Positions 33,472 to 42,439 of a DNA stretch of 64,000 bases are shown piece by piece; position 1 is the stretch's first letter, and each line of letters opens with the position of its first letter. A program made the translations under genes and the position numbers. The DNA is from Lactobacillus corticis (GTDB taxonomy: Bacteria; Bacillota; Bacilli; Lactobacillales; Lactobacillaceae), in contig NZ_BMAY01000008.1 in assembly GCF_018327645.1 (NCBI RefSeq), positions 1 through 64,000 of the forward strand. The letters run 5' to 3'. Below the pieces are notes generated by a model. The model did not search any database and was not told the origin of the DNA. It worked only from the letters and a program-made list of their open reading frames with translations.

Positions 33472-35381
33472 TATTCGAAATCATCTAAAGCAATCATCGC
33501 GTCTTCCCAAGCTTCGTTTGCCTGGTCCAGTTCGTTTTGGACTTTAGTCAAATCTTCTTGCAAAGGCCCCAATTTATCAAAATTAGAGGCAATTTCGGGA
33601 TTGGCCATTTCAGTCTGAATTTGACTGACTTGTTCTTCTAATTGCCCGATCTTCTTTTCCCAGTCGTTAACTGCGCGCTGCAGCTTGCGTTTTTGGGAAT
33701 CGTGGGCTTTTTGCTCTTGATATGAAAGCTTTTGCTGACTAACTTCTTTGACCGGCTCAGCGGCTTCTGGCGTCAGACTAGCTGCCTCTTTGGCTTTTTC
33801 ATTCAGATAATATGAGTAGTTGCCCTCATACAATTTGGCATGGCCATTTTCGACCACCAGAATCTTGTTGGCAAGCTGATTGATGAAGTAACGGTCGTGG
33901 GAAACAAAGAGCAGGGTGCCATCGTAGTCCTCAAGCGCTTGTTCCAAGACTTCCTTAGCTTCCAAATCCAAGTGGTTGGTTGGTTCGTCCATCAGCAGGA
34001 AATTGTCATGTTCCAGTGATAAGACGGTTAAGGTCAAACGCGCCTTTTGCCCACCAGACAGCTGGCCAACGGTTTTATCGATGTCTTTAGCCGTAAATAA
34101 AAAGCTGGCTAAAATTGAGCGGACATCTTTTTCCGGCATGGTCTTATGCCGATCCCAGACGGTATCGATGACCGTTTTCTTCTGGTCCAAGCCTTGCAAT
34201 TCTTGATCGTAGTAGCCGATATCAAGGGATGCGCCGTATTTCAAGGAACCGCCTTTTGGCGCTAATTCTTTCATTACCGTCTTAAGCAAGGTCGACTTGC
34301 CGATCCCGTTAGGCCCGATTACGGCTACGCGGTCGCCTTTATTAATCTGGAAAGAAATATCTTTGACCATGGTCTTTTCTGGGTAGCCGATCGTTAGGTC
34401 GTTAGCAATTAAGACTTCCTTACCAGATGGTCGTTCCGCGGCAAAGTGGATCCGCACCTTATTGCCATGTTTTGGCGGATCAATCCGTTCCAGCTTTTCC
34501 AACTTCTTGCGCCGGCTTTGTGCTCGTTTAGTCGTGGTTGCTCTAACCAGGTTCTTTTGAATGAACTCTTCGTCTTTCTTGATTTCTTCTTGCTGTTTTT
34601 CATAGGCAGCTTGCTGCGCTTCATCGCGCATTTGGCGCTGCTTGACATAGGCTGAATAATTTCCGGGGAAACTGGTTAGCTGGCCATAGTTCAATTCAAA
34701 AATTTCCGTAGCTAAATTGTCCAAGAAGTATTGATCGTGGGACACAACCAAAATGGCGCCAGGATAATTTTTCAAAAAACTTTCCAGCCAGTCCAAAGTG
34801 TCAAGATCCAGATAGTTGGTCGGTTCATCCAAAAGCAGGAGCCCTGGCTTTTTAAGCAGCAGCTTGACCAAGGCTAGCCGCGTTTTTTCACCGCCAGAGA
34901 GGCTGCCAACTTGCTTTTGCCAGGTGCTTTCTGGGAACTTAAAACCATTTAAAACGCTTTTGATGTCGCTTTGGTAGGTATAACCGCCGTCTTGTTCAAA
35001 TTGAAATTGTAATTGATCATAGCGCTTGAGCAGACTACTGTCTTCAGGGTTGTCCGCAATCTGTTCCTGCATGGCGGTCATTCTTTGGCCCATTTGAATA
35101 AGGGGCGTGAAGACGTCTTCCATGGCAGTCCAGATGGTTTGGTCTTCGGGTAAAGCATTTTCCTGGGCAATATATCCCACTTCAACATTCTTGTTGACGG
35201 TAAATTCGCCGTGCGTTGCTTCAAGTTGGCCGGTCATAATCCTGAGCAGGGTAGTTTTACCGATCCCATTAGGGCCAACGAGACCAATTCGCGCATTGTT
35301 TTCAATTGAAAAGTTAATATTTTTAAATAAAGTGTTGGCACCGAATTGTTGTTCGATTTCGTGCCCTTGTGCAATAATCAT
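33471..35381 (-). CDS. ABC-F family ATP-binding protein (YdiF/EttA-like)
   Basis: This 636-residue soluble protein has two ABC ATPase domains without membrane spans. Walker A motifs are GPNGIGKTTLL (near 37) and GPNGIGKSTLL (near 360); signature motifs are LSGGEKTRLAL and LSGGQKARLTL; Walker B segments end LLLDEPTNYLD and LLMDEPTNHLD. The inter-domain linker (about 240-300) is charged, and the C-terminus (about 555-636) is coiled coil. Such proteins act on the ribosome. This lineage sits next to tsaD in many Firmicutes. The start is the ATG at 35381, after AAAGGTGAG; a GTG at 35393 overlaps the ribosome site. Confidence 0.93.
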   Translation of the reverse strand: MIIAQGHEIEQQFGANTLFKNINFSIENNARIGLVGPNGIGKTTLLRIMTGQLEATHGEFTVNKNVEVGYIAQENALPEDQTIWTAMEDVFTPLIQMGQRMTAMQEQIADNPEDSSLLKRYDQLQFQFEQDGGYTYQSDIKSVLNGFKFPESTWQKQVGSLSGGEKTRLALVKLLLKKPGLLLLDEPTNYLDLDTLDWLESFLKNYPGAILVVSHDQYFLDNLATEIFELNYGQLTSFPGNYSAYVKQRQMRDEAQQAAYEKQQEEIKKDEEFIQKNLVRATTTKRAQSRRKKLEKLERIDPPKHGNKVRIHFAAERPSGKEVLIANDLTIGYPEKTMVKDISFQINKGDRVAVIGPNGIGKSTLLKTVMKELAPKGGSLKYGASLDIGYYDQELQGLDQKKTVIDTVWDRHKTMPEKDVRSILASFLFTAKDIDKTVGQLSGGQKARLTLTVLSLEHDNFLLMDEPTNHLDLEAKEVLEQALEDYDGTLLFVSHDRYFINQLANKILVVENGHAKLYEGNYSYYLNEKAKEAASLTPEAAEPVKEVSQQKLSYQEQKAHDSQKRKLQRAVNDWEKKIGQLEEQVSQIQTEMANPEIASNFDKLGPLQEDLTKVQNELDQANEAWEDAMIALDDFE

Positions 35382-35477
35382 ATTTTTTCTCACCTTTAGT
35401 TATTCTACCATAGCGATTATCAAGTCTTGTTCAAATTGCTGGTAATTTTGCTTTTTGTGATTTTGTGAAGTGATGGG

Positions 35478-35506
35478 TTGATTACTACTGTAGATTTTTA
35501 TATGAT
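35478..35506 (+). promoter_or_regulatory. Promoter of rex
   Basis: TTGATT, 17-bp spacer, TATGAT, about 40 bp before the rex ATG. A Rex operator (TTGTGAA...TTCACAA) is not clearly present; only half-site-like TTGTGAAG occurs upstream. Confidence 0.65.
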
Positions 35507-35545
35507 ATATGTGCATGATTGAACAATCATTTGATGGAGGCTATT

Positions 35546-36199
35546 ATGGAAAAAATTAAAATTCCTAAGGCGACAGCCAAGCGATTACCCCTCTACTATC
35601 GCTATTTAATTATCTTAAATGAAGAGGGGAAAGAAAAAGTTTCATCCACCGAACTGTCAGAAGCAGTCCAAGTCGATAGTGCGTCAATTAGACGTGACTT
35701 TTCCTACTTTGGCGCTTTAGGCAAACGGGGATACGGCTATGATGTAAAAAGTCTCTTGAGCTTTTTCAAAAAGATTTTAAACCAAGATACCTTAACCAAC
35801 GTGGCTTTAGTTGGGGTTGGTAACTTAGGGCGAGCTTTGCTCAATTACAACTTTAAGCGCAGCAATAATATCCGAATTTCTTGTGCTTTTGATATCAATC
35901 AAGATATTACTGGACGAATTTTGAGCGGCGTGCCGGTATATGATATGAGCGAACTCAAGCAGCAGCTGAGCGACCAGCAAATTTCGATTGCTATTTTAAC
36001 TGTGCCGTCAGAACAGGCCCAAGCTACCGCCAACCAAATGTTCGAAGCAGGAATCAAAGGGGTAATGAACTTTACGCCGATCAGAATTTCGGCTCCTTCG
36101 ACCGTTCGGGTTCAAAATGTTGACTTGGCAACAGAATTGCAAACTCTGATCTATTTCTTGGAATCTGATGAAGCTGCCAAGGAAAGCAACGAAGAATAA
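35546..36199 (+). CDS. rex: Redox-sensing transcriptional repressor Rex
   Basis: The 217-residue Rex has an N-terminal winged helix (about 1-80: [39 protein letters not shown]) and a Rossmann domain with [14 protein letters not shown] (near 87-100) that binds NADH. It represses fermentative and NADH-consuming genes at low NADH/NAD+ ratio. I chose the ATG at 35546, with GGAGG upstream. Its targets might include the NADH-oxidising genes of this window, but no full Rex box was found at them. Confidence 0.96.
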   Translation: MEKIKIPKATAKRLPLYYRYLIILNEEGKEKVSSTELSEAVQVDSASIRRDFSYFGALGKRGYGYDVKSLLSFFKKILNQDTLTNVALVGVGNLGRALLNYNFKRSNNIRISCAFDINQDITGRILSGVPVYDMSELKQQLSDQQISIAILTVPSEQAQATANQMFEAGIKGVMNFTPIRISAPSTVRVQNVDLATELQTLIYFLESDEAAKESNEE

Positions 36200-36224
36200 G
36201 CCAAAATCAAATCAACTAGACTTA

Positions 36225-36260
36225 AAAACGCATGACTTTCAAAGTCATGCGTTTCTTTTT
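36225..36260. terminator. Bidirectional terminator between rex and scrR
   Basis: ACGCATGACT pairs with AGTCATGCGT, with A5 on the left and a T-run on the right. Confidence 0.9.
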
Positions 36261-37251
36261 ATGCAACTTGGGTTGTTTGACTGCTTTTTAAGGAAACCGG
36301 AAGAATGTAGCTAGTCTCTTCAAGGGCCGCCTCTGGCTGGGCAATTCGTTCCAGCAGTACTCTGACTAACGCTTCTGCCAAATCGCCAATGGGCTGGATG
36401 ATTGTCGATAATTCTGGGTGGTAGGTCTGAATCAAAGTAGTTCCGTCGAAGCCGATTACTTTAAGGTCTTGGGGTACTTTTAGGCCCATATTGCGGGCTT
36501 CATTTAAGACTAAGAGGGCGGTTAAATCGTCAGAACAAACCACTCCGTCCGGCTGATCGATTTCCAGCATTTTATGGATGGTGAGTTGTTTAAGCAAAAC
36601 GGAATCAGAGAAGGCAATTGACCGCACCTGACTTTCCCGCTTTAGGCTAGCCATGAGGTCGCAGTAGGCTTGCAGCCTTAGATCGGTCGGATTGCCTTTT
36701 TGATTGCTGTTGCCCATGAAAAAGATTTTTTGACAGCCAGCCTTTACTAATTCTTCGGTTGCCATCTGGCTGCCATGGTAATTATCTGAACTGATGATTG
36801 GCACTTGGTCGGATAGTTTCCGGTCAAATGAAACAATTGGCAAGCCCAGTTTGTTATATTCTTCAATTCCCAGATTGTGGGCGCCGGCAATGATTCCGTC
36901 AACTTGGTTAGCCATCAACATTTTGATGTATTCGCGTTCTTTTTCCTTATCACGCCCCGCATTGCAAATGATTGCCTTGTAGCCCCGAGTAAAAAGTTTA
37001 GTCTCGATCTGTTCTGTTAATTCGCCAAAAAACGGATTGGCAATCCCAGGGAAAATTAAGCCAACCAATTGCAGCTTTTTTCCTTGCAAGGACCGAGCCA
37101 GAGAATTAGGTTGATAGTTTAACTCTTTCATGGCTTGGAAAACTTTTGCTTTGGTAGCTTCGCTTAAATATCCATGGTTGTTGATTACGCGGGAGGCCGT
37201 AGTCACAGAGACGCCTGCTAGTTTGGCCACATCAGCTAGTTTGGCTTTCAT
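36259..37251 (-). CDS. scrR: LacI-family repressor of sucrose genes (ScrR)
   Basis: The 330-residue LacI-type regulator has the helix-turn-helix ADVAKLAGVSVTTASRVINN (6-25), a hinge NSLARSLQGKK and a periplasmic-binding-protein-like domain (from about 60: VGLIFPGIANPFF). It lies 11 nt downstream of scrB, in the same leftward unit. By position it is ScrR, which binds operators in the scrB/scrA spacer and responds to a sucrose-derived sugar phosphate. A weak ribosome site (AAAGGGAAAGT) precedes the ATG. Confidence 0.93.
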   Translation of the reverse strand: MKAKLADVAKLAGVSVTTASRVINNHGYLSEATKAKVFQAMKELNYQPNSLARSLQGKKLQLVGLIFPGIANPFFGELTEQIETKLFTRGYKAIICNAGRDKEKEREYIKMLMANQVDGIIAGAHNLGIEEYNKLGLPIVSFDRKLSDQVPIISSDNYHGSQMATEELVKAGCQKIFFMGNSNQKGNPTDLRLQAYCDLMASLKRESQVRSIAFSDSVLLKQLTIHKMLEIDQPDGVVCSDDLTALLVLNEARNMGLKVPQDLKVIGFDGTTLIQTYHPELSTIIQPIGDLAEALVRVLLERIAQPEAALEETSYILPVSLKSSQTTQVA

Positions 37252-37262
37252 ACTTTCCCTTT

Positions 37263-38723
37263 CTAGATTGGACGCATATCCCAGTAGTGGCCGCGATAGT
37301 TGACCGGTTGATCAAAAGCAATGCGGCTGGCTGCTGGTGAAGTAAAGTAGCGACCTGTCAGGACCTGCTCACCATCGTTGACAAAGACTTCAATTAATGA
37401 GTGGTCAACAAAAATTCTTAGTTTTGCTGCTTGCTGGGCTGGCAAACGACTGGAGCGGATCAGACCATATTTTTCATTAAAAGGCTGACTCGTTTGGCTC
37501 CGGTCCAAAGCCAGGTACCCGGCTGCAGTATCAAAAGTTAATTTTACCCCATGTTTAAGGTCTTTGTCAGTCTGCAGGTAAAGATTGCCTTGCTGGTTGG
37601 GGGCAATGGTTAATTCAAGTTCATACTGATTATCAGTGACTGCACAAATTTCAGGAGTATTTTCCAGACTTTGTTCAAATTCATGCAAACTGGCAATTCC
37701 GCTAACTGGCGTTTGGTAAAGCCGGCCGTCTTTAAGATGCAGCTCTTTAACTTGGCTTAAGCAGTTAGCCCAATTTTCATCATCTGTCGGGTAGGAAATG
37801 TCGGGCAAGCCTACCCAGCTGATGGCATAAGCTGTCCCATCTTGGTCATTGAAGGCTTGCGTTGCATAAACGTCAAAGCCCCCATCCAGGTTATACAAAG
37901 GAGAAGGATTGACTGCTTCTAAAGTATCCCAATTGATATCGTCGAAGATGACATACATATTAGGGTAAATATTTTGGTAGTCGCTCACTTCCTGGCTCAG
38001 TCCTTGAGGACAGAAGATCAGCACATACTTGCCGTCAACCTTAACTAGGTTAGGGCATTCAACCATGTAACCCAGCTTTTCATCAGTAAAATGCAAAAAA
38101 CCTGCTTTCTCCCAATTTAACAGATCCTTTGATTGATACAGCATCACCTGCCCGGTTTGATCGCTCGCCGTCTGAGCTCCCAAGACGGCATAGAATTTGC
38201 CATTAGCCTTGATGACCTGCGGGTCGCGGAAGTGTTCGGAAATTCCTGCCGGATTTTTGAAAAGAGGCTGGGGCAGTTTAGTTACTTTGCCGGTTTTATC
38301 CATCCAGGCTCCTAGTTGATAAGGGATGCGTTCCCAATCTTCAGTGCGGTGGTTGCCGGTATACATTAAGAAGAGTTTGTCTCCTTGTTGGATGGCCGAA
38401 CCAGAATAGGCGCCGTGCGAATCATAGGTGGTGTCGGGGGCAATTGCTAAACCTTGTTCTTGCCAATTTACCATATCTGGTGAGGTCATGTGCATCCAGC
38501 TCTTTAAACCGTGAACTGCACCAAAGGGAAATGATTGGTAGAAAACGTGGTAAGCACCGTTAAAATAGGAAAAACCATTGGGGTCGTTTAATAAGCCGCT
38601 TTTTGGGCGAATATGGTAGCGCAGCTGATATTGAGAACGGTCAGCTTGGGCCTGGAGTTTAAGTAATCTTTCGGCACTCCATTGATCATAAGGTAAATAT
38701 CTTTTTGCTCTTGTCCATTCCAT
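37263..38723 (-). CDS. scrB: Sucrose-6-phosphate hydrolase, GH32
   Basis: The 486-residue GH32 enzyme splits sucrose-6-phosphate, delivered by the PTS, into glucose-6-phosphate and fructose. The nucleophile motif is LLNDPNGFSYFNG (near 44-56), the transition-state stabiliser is EHFRDPQVI (near 166), and the acid/base is in MVECPNLV (near 220). A C-terminal beta-sandwich follows (about 340-486). No signal peptide is present, so it is cytosolic. It is divergent from scrA, with AAGGAG before its ATG. Confidence 0.96.
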   Translation of the reverse strand: MEWTRAKRYLPYDQWSAERLLKLQAQADRSQYQLRYHIRPKSGLLNDPNGFSYFNGAYHVFYQSFPFGAVHGLKSWMHMTSPDMVNWQEQGLAIAPDTTYDSHGAYSGSAIQQGDKLFLMYTGNHRTEDWERIPYQLGAWMDKTGKVTKLPQPLFKNPAGISEHFRDPQVIKANGKFYAVLGAQTASDQTGQVMLYQSKDLLNWEKAGFLHFTDEKLGYMVECPNLVKVDGKYVLIFCPQGLSQEVSDYQNIYPNMYVIFDDINWDTLEAVNPSPLYNLDGGFDVYATQAFNDQDGTAYAISWVGLPDISYPTDDENWANCLSQVKELHLKDGRLYQTPVSGIASLHEFEQSLENTPEICAVTDNQYELELTIAPNQQGNLYLQTDKDLKHGVKLTFDTAAGYLALDRSQTSQPFNEKYGLIRSSRLPAQQAAKLRIFVDHSLIEVFVNDGEQVLTGRYFTSPAASRIAFDQPVNYRGHYWDMRPI

Positions 38724-38742
38724 AATTTATTTTTCTCCTTAT

Positions 38743-38756
38743 TGTAAGCGTTATCT
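38743..38756. promoter_or_regulatory. cre site at scrB
   Basis: TGTAAGCGTTATCT matches the CcpA consensus TGWAARCGYTWNCW at all 14 positions. It lies between the scrB promoter and its start codon, where CcpA would block transcription. Confidence 0.85.
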
Positions 38757-38768
38757 TTATAATAGCTA

Positions 38769-38797
38769 ATTTTAGTTAATTAAGTCAGCCATGTCAA
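38769..38797 (-). promoter_or_regulatory. Promoter of scrB-scrR
   Basis: Minus strand TTGACA, 17 bp, TAAAAT. The -35 hexamer is part of operator O1. Confidence 0.75.
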
Positions 38798-38807
38798 ACG
38801 AATAACA
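38792..38807. promoter_or_regulatory. ScrR operator O1 (scrB side)
   Basis: TGTCAA-ACGA-ATAACA is a near-palindrome nearly identical to O2. It overlaps the scrB -35. Confidence 0.7.
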
Positions 38808-38856
38808 GCTACAAACACTATGATAGCAACGGAATTAGCTAATAATAAAATTTTTA

Positions 38857-38872
38857 TGTTAAACGATTGACA
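38857..38872. promoter_or_regulatory. ScrR operator O2 (scrA side)
   Basis: TGTTAA-ACGA-TTGACA is a near-palindrome; its right half is the scrA -35. It is centred 65 bp from O1, about six helical turns, which would suit looping by a tetrameric LacI-type repressor. Confidence 0.7.
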
Positions 38873-38894
38873 TATTTCAAGAATGCGCTATCAT
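38867..38894 (+). promoter_or_regulatory. Promoter of scrA
   Basis: TTGACA, 16-bp spacer, TATCAT. The -35 lies inside operator O2. Confidence 0.75.
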
Positions 38895-38907
38895 AGTTTT
38901 AGAAAGT

Positions 38908-38921
38908 TTAAAGCGGTTTCA
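38908..38921 (+). promoter_or_regulatory. cre site at scrA
   Basis: TTAAAGCGGTTTCA matches the CcpA box except at the second base and the Y position. It lies just downstream of the predicted scrA start of transcription. Confidence 0.65.
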
Positions 38922-38935
38922 TCGAGGAGGACAAT

Positions 38936-40882
38936 ATGGACCACAAAAAAGTCGCTCAACGAGTAATTGGGTATGTGGGACGCGATAACATTATCGCTGG
39001 TGCCCACTGTGCCACTCGTTTGCGTTTAGTATTAAAAGATGATCAAAAAATCGACCAAAACGGTTTGGACAATGATCCTGATGTTAAAGGGACATTCAGA
39101 GCCGATGGGCAATATCAGGTTATTATCGGGCCTGGGGATGTTAATGACGTTTATGATGAATTCATCAAACTTACCGGCTTAAAGGAAGTTTCAACTGATG
39201 ATCTGAAGAAGGTCGCTAGCCAAGGCAAGAAGTTTAACCCGGTGATGGCCTTCATCAAGCTTTTGTCAGACATTTTCGTACCGATTATTCCAGCCTTGGT
39301 TGCGGGCGGTTTGTTAATGGCTTTGAACAATTTCCTGACTTCACCAGGTTTGTTTGGCTCCAAAGCCTTAGTTAGCGGACATCCAAACTTGGCAGCCATT
39401 TCGGCAATTATCCAAGTTATGTCGGCAGCCCCATTTATCTTTATGCCAATCTTGGTTGGGATGTCAGCAGCTAAACGATTTGGTGCCAACCAATTCTTAG
39501 GTGCGGCTGTCGGGATGATTATGACCACCCCAGGTTTGTTGGGAGCTACGCACTATTGGACGCTGTTTGGTTATAAAATTCCACAAACCAGCTACCAATA
39601 CCAAGTTATTCCCGTCTTGGTAGCCGTTTGGGTGTTGTCAATTTTGGAAAAGAATTTCCACAAGTGGCTGCCATCAGCTGTTGACTTTACCTTTACGCCA
39701 CTGCTTTCATTAATGATTACCGGTTTCTTAACTTATGCGGTGATTGGACCGGTCTTCAAGGGCGTATCAGATGGCGTTACTGATGCTATCGTATGGCTTT
39801 ACAACACCACCGGTGCATTAGGCATGGGCGTCTTCGGTTTGACTTACTCAGCAATCGTTACTACCGGTTTGCACCAAAGTTTCCCAGCAGTGGAAACGCA
39901 ATTAATTGCCGCCTTCAGCAAGGGCCAAGGTGCGGGTGACTTTATCTTCGTTACTGCATGTATGGCTAACGTTGCCCAAGGTGCTGCCACGGCCGCAATT
40001 TACTTCTTAACTAAGGACAAGAAGGTTAAGAGTTTAGCTTCATCATCAAGTATTTCAGCTTTCTTAGGGATTACTGAACCAGCTTTGTTTGGGGTTAACT
40101 TAAAGTACCGCTTCCCATTCTTCTGTGCCTTGATCGGATCAGGCATTGGGGCAGCTTTTGCTGGCTTGACTCACGTAACTGCTGCTTCCATGGGTTCAGC
40201 TGGTTGGCTTGGCTTTTTGTCAATGTACGCTAAGAGTATTCCAATGTGGGCAGTAGCTGAAATTATTTCAATGGCAATTGCCTTTACTTTAACCTTTATC
40301 TACGGCAAGAAGAACTTGCATGAAGGTGCTAGCGTCCAAACTGCCACAGTAGCTGACGCCACTACGCAAGCTGAAGCCTCAGCTAAAGCCGAAGCAGTCG
40401 CTCAAGAACAATTGAGCTTAAAAGATGAAGTTGTTGCTTCACCAGTTGATGGTCAACCAGAAAGTTTGACCAAAGTAAACGACCAGGTATTTTCAACTAA
40501 ATTAATGGGTGATGGGGCAGCCATTGTTCCTAGTGATGGGACAATCTACGCACCGGTTAGCGGCGAAGTGACCATTGCCTATGAAACCAAACATGCCTAC
40601 GGCATTAAGTCTGATGATGGGGCAGAAGTCCTGATTCACATTGGCTTAGACACGGTTAATTTGCAAGGCGAACATTTTGAAAGCTTTGTCAAGCAAGGTC
40701 AACGTGTAAATAAGGGTGACAAGTTAGGGACAGTTGATTTAGCTGCAGTTAAGGCAGCTGGCTATGACACAACGGTGATGGTGGTAATCACTAACACTGC
40801 CAACTGCGCTAGCGTGTCACGGATTACCGATGCAGGTCAAAAGCATGGCGATAACTTAATTGCTTTGACGGCACACAATTAA
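38936..40882 (+). CDS. scrA: PTS sucrose-specific EIIBCA
   Basis: The 648-residue sucrose permease has domains in the order IIB (1-90, phospho-Cys25 in [13 protein letters not shown]), IIC (about 105-455, around ten membrane spans, with [15 protein letters not shown] near 378) and IIA (about 500-648, active His in [12 protein letters not shown]). A linker rich in Ala/Glu (about 463-495) joins IIC and IIA. It imports and phosphorylates sucrose, giving the ScrB substrate. GAGGAGG precedes the ATG. It is controlled by operators and cre sites in the divergent spacer. Confidence 0.95.
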   Translation: MDHKKVAQRVIGYVGRDNIIAGAHCATRLRLVLKDDQKIDQNGLDNDPDVKGTFRADGQYQVIIGPGDVNDVYDEFIKLTGLKEVSTDDLKKVASQGKKFNPVMAFIKLLSDIFVPIIPALVAGGLLMALNNFLTSPGLFGSKALVSGHPNLAAISAIIQVMSAAPFIFMPILVGMSAAKRFGANQFLGAAVGMIMTTPGLLGATHYWTLFGYKIPQTSYQYQVIPVLVAVWVLSILEKNFHKWLPSAVDFTFTPLLSLMITGFLTYAVIGPVFKGVSDGVTDAIVWLYNTTGALGMGVFGLTYSAIVTTGLHQSFPAVETQLIAAFSKGQGAGDFIFVTACMANVAQGAATAAIYFLTKDKKVKSLASSSSISAFLGITEPALFGVNLKYRFPFFCALIGSGIGAAFAGLTHVTAASMGSAGWLGFLSMYAKSIPMWAVAEIISMAIAFTLTFIYGKKNLHEGASVQTATVADATTQAEASAKAEAVAQEQLSLKDEVVASPVDGQPESLTKVNDQVFSTKLMGDGAAIVPSDGTIYAPVSGEVTIAYETKHAYGIKSDDGAEVLIHIGLDTVNLQGEHFESFVKQGQRVNKGDKLGTVDLAAVKAAGYDTTVMVVITNTANCASVSRITDAGQKHGDNLIALTAHN

Positions 40883-40913
40883 GCAACTTATTTCCCCTCT
40901 GTTTATTAAAAAG

Positions 40914-40950
40914 CTAAACGGTCAAACGAATTTCGTTTGGCCGTTTTTGT
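40914..40950 (+). terminator. Intrinsic terminator after scrA
   Basis: AAACGGTCAAACGA pairs with TCGTTTGGCCGTTT (one G-U pair), followed by T. The stem contains GTCAAACGAAT, an 11-nt match to operator O1. Confidence 0.88.
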
Positions 40951-41050
40951 TTACCGCTTAGTTCGGCTTTTTAACCGCTTGAACCAAAGGGATAGCTTTT
41001 ATCGTTTTTTCAAGGTTAAATAGAATTAACAAGTAAAGGTGGTGAGATTG

Positions 41051-41506
41051 ATGAAGGTGAAATTGGAGATCGATCCTGATCAAAGTGAAAATGAGGTTAT
41101 TATCAAGGCAGCTAAAATTACTCCTGAAATTGAACGGCTTTATCGCAGATTGCAGGAAAATTCAGCTCAGGATGATCAGATTACCGGCTATCGGGGCAGT
41201 ACCGCGTATTATTTAAAGATTTCCGACATTTTGTTTTTTGAAACTGAGGCTAAGCAGGTAATGGCTCATACTAAAAAGCATTCCTATGCGGTGAAGTACA
41301 AACTTTATGAGCTGGAAAATTTATTAGGCGGTCAATTCATGCGGGTGTCTAAATCTACGATCTTAAACTTGGATCAGATTTATGCCTTAACTAGATCGAT
41401 TTCCAATTGCCAGATTCAATTTCAAAATTCTTATAAGACAGTTTATGTCTCAAGACGATACTACCGAGAATTAAGAACCAAGTTAGATGAAAGAAGGGCT
41501 CAATGA
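41051..41506 (+). CDS. LytTR-family DNA-binding regulator
   Basis: The 151-residue protein lacks a receiver domain. An N-terminal part (1-45) precedes a LytTR DNA-binding domain (about 48-150) with SDILFFETEAKQVMAHTKKH, FMRVSKSTILNLDQI and YVSRRYYRELRTKL. It starts at the ATG at 41051, 5-6 nt after a GGTGGTGA site; a GTG at 41039 overlaps it. Its stop overlaps the start of the membrane protein that follows. Such stand-alone LytTR regulators are commonly controlled by a partner membrane protein. Confidence 0.9.
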   Translation: MKVKLEIDPDQSENEVIIKAAKITPEIERLYRRLQENSAQDDQITGYRGSTAYYLKISDILFFETEAKQVMAHTKKHSYAVKYKLYELENLLGGQFMRVSKSTILNLDQIYALTRSISNCQIQFQNSYKTVYVSRRYYRELRTKLDERRAQ

Positions 41507-42273
41507 TGAGAGCAAAAACAAAAGTTAAATTAAATCGGTCGCTGCTCGGTCTAGGCTTTATTGCAGCAGCGGTCTTTTTAGTAATGGATCAGCTGCACCT
41601 GTTTCCTTTTACCTTGGGATTTTGGTCGATCTTTTGGACGGTCATTTTTGGGGCAGCATTGATTACCGCCATTGTCAACCGCAGAATTTACAGCAGCATT
41701 TTTTCGGCAGCCTTTTTGCTGATTATTTATGCTAAGCCTTTGCACATTCAGGCTTTGGCCCCTTGGACCATTTTACTGGCAGCGATCTTGTTATCCTTGG
41801 GAATCAGGCTGCTGTATAAAAAAAGCTTTTCCCCAACTATTGTAGTTAACGGCCAAAAGGTTGACGTTAACTGGTCAGACTTAAAGCATGGCCGCTTGTT
41901 TAAGGGTCGAAAAAATATTATGGATGACACTAGTTTTGGCGTAGACAGCGACAATGTGGTAATTAGCTCCAGCATGTCGGATGTTTCACGCTATGTGCAC
42001 TCGCAAAATTTGCGCACCATTACGATTGATTCCTCAATGAGCGACATTAATGTTTATCTCGATGATGCCAAGGCAGCTGGCGATGAAGTGATTGTGAACT
42101 TCAATTCATCGATGGGGGATGTAAATCTCTATATTCCTAAAAACTGGCAGGTCGATAATCAGTTAGCTGGATCTCTGGGCGATGTGGAAGCTGATTATGT
42201 TGCAGGAGACGGCCCAAGGCTAGTTCTTAAAGGCCGTGCCAGCATGAGCGATATTACAATTAAACACGTTTAA
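41503..42273 (+). CDS. LiaF-like membrane protein, partner of LytTR regulator
   Basis: The 256-residue protein has about four N-terminal membrane spans (15-32, 38-55, 63-82, 86-104) and a soluble C-terminal beta-rich domain with repeated SSMSD/SSMGD segments (near 152, 175, 199, 248), as in LiaF/VraT-type proteins and DUF4097-like beta-helices. It overlaps the LytTR gene by 4 nt (ATGA). By analogy it may sense envelope state and hold the regulator inactive. This is inference; no phosphorelay partner is nearby. Confidence 0.8.
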   Translation: MMRAKTKVKLNRSLLGLGFIAAAVFLVMDQLHLFPFTLGFWSIFWTVIFGAALITAIVNRRIYSSIFSAAFLLIIYAKPLHIQALAPWTILLAAILLSLGIRLLYKKSFSPTIVVNGQKVDVNWSDLKHGRLFKGRKNIMDDTSFGVDSDNVVISSSMSDVSRYVHSQNLRTITIDSSMSDINVYLDDAKAAGDEVIVNFNSSMGDVNLYIPKNWQVDNQLAGSLGDVEADYVAGDGPRLVLKGRASMSDITIKHV

Positions 42274-42280
42274 CAAATAA

Positions 42281-42311
42281 TTAGCACTTTTTGCTTAAAA
42301 GTGCTAATTTT
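42281..42311 (+). terminator. Hairpin serving as terminator and as a second CIRCE element
   Basis: TTAGCACTT-N9-AAGTGCTAA is followed by five T. The stem ends the LytTR-LiaF transcript; the same sequence matches the HrcA operator (TTAGCACTC-N9-GAGTGCTAA) with one change per arm. Confidence 0.75.
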
Positions 42312-42314
42312 TGC

Positions 42315-42343
42315 TTGCAAATGCTTTTTAAAAAGGTTACTAT
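42315..42343 (+). promoter_or_regulatory. Promoter of groES-groEL
   Basis: TTGCAA, 17-bp spacer, TACTAT, lying between two CIRCE elements. Confidence 0.75.
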
Positions 42344-42355
42344 TTACATTGTAAG

Positions 42356-42382
42356 TTAGCACTTGGCAAATAAGAGTGCTAA
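42356..42382 (+). promoter_or_regulatory. CIRCE element (HrcA operator)
   Basis: TTAGCACTT-N9-GAGTGCTAA, one base from consensus. It lies in the untranslated leader just after the predicted transcription start, the usual place for HrcA repression of groESL. Confidence 0.95.
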
Positions 42383-42439
42383 TGGATAAACTAGCAAATA
42401 ACTTTTAACTCACAAGAAAGATATTTAGGAGGGATTAAC

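Noticed and set aside
35461-35483. Possible Rex operator upstream of rex
   Set aside because: Only a single TTGTGAAG-like half site is present; the inverted partner is missing.
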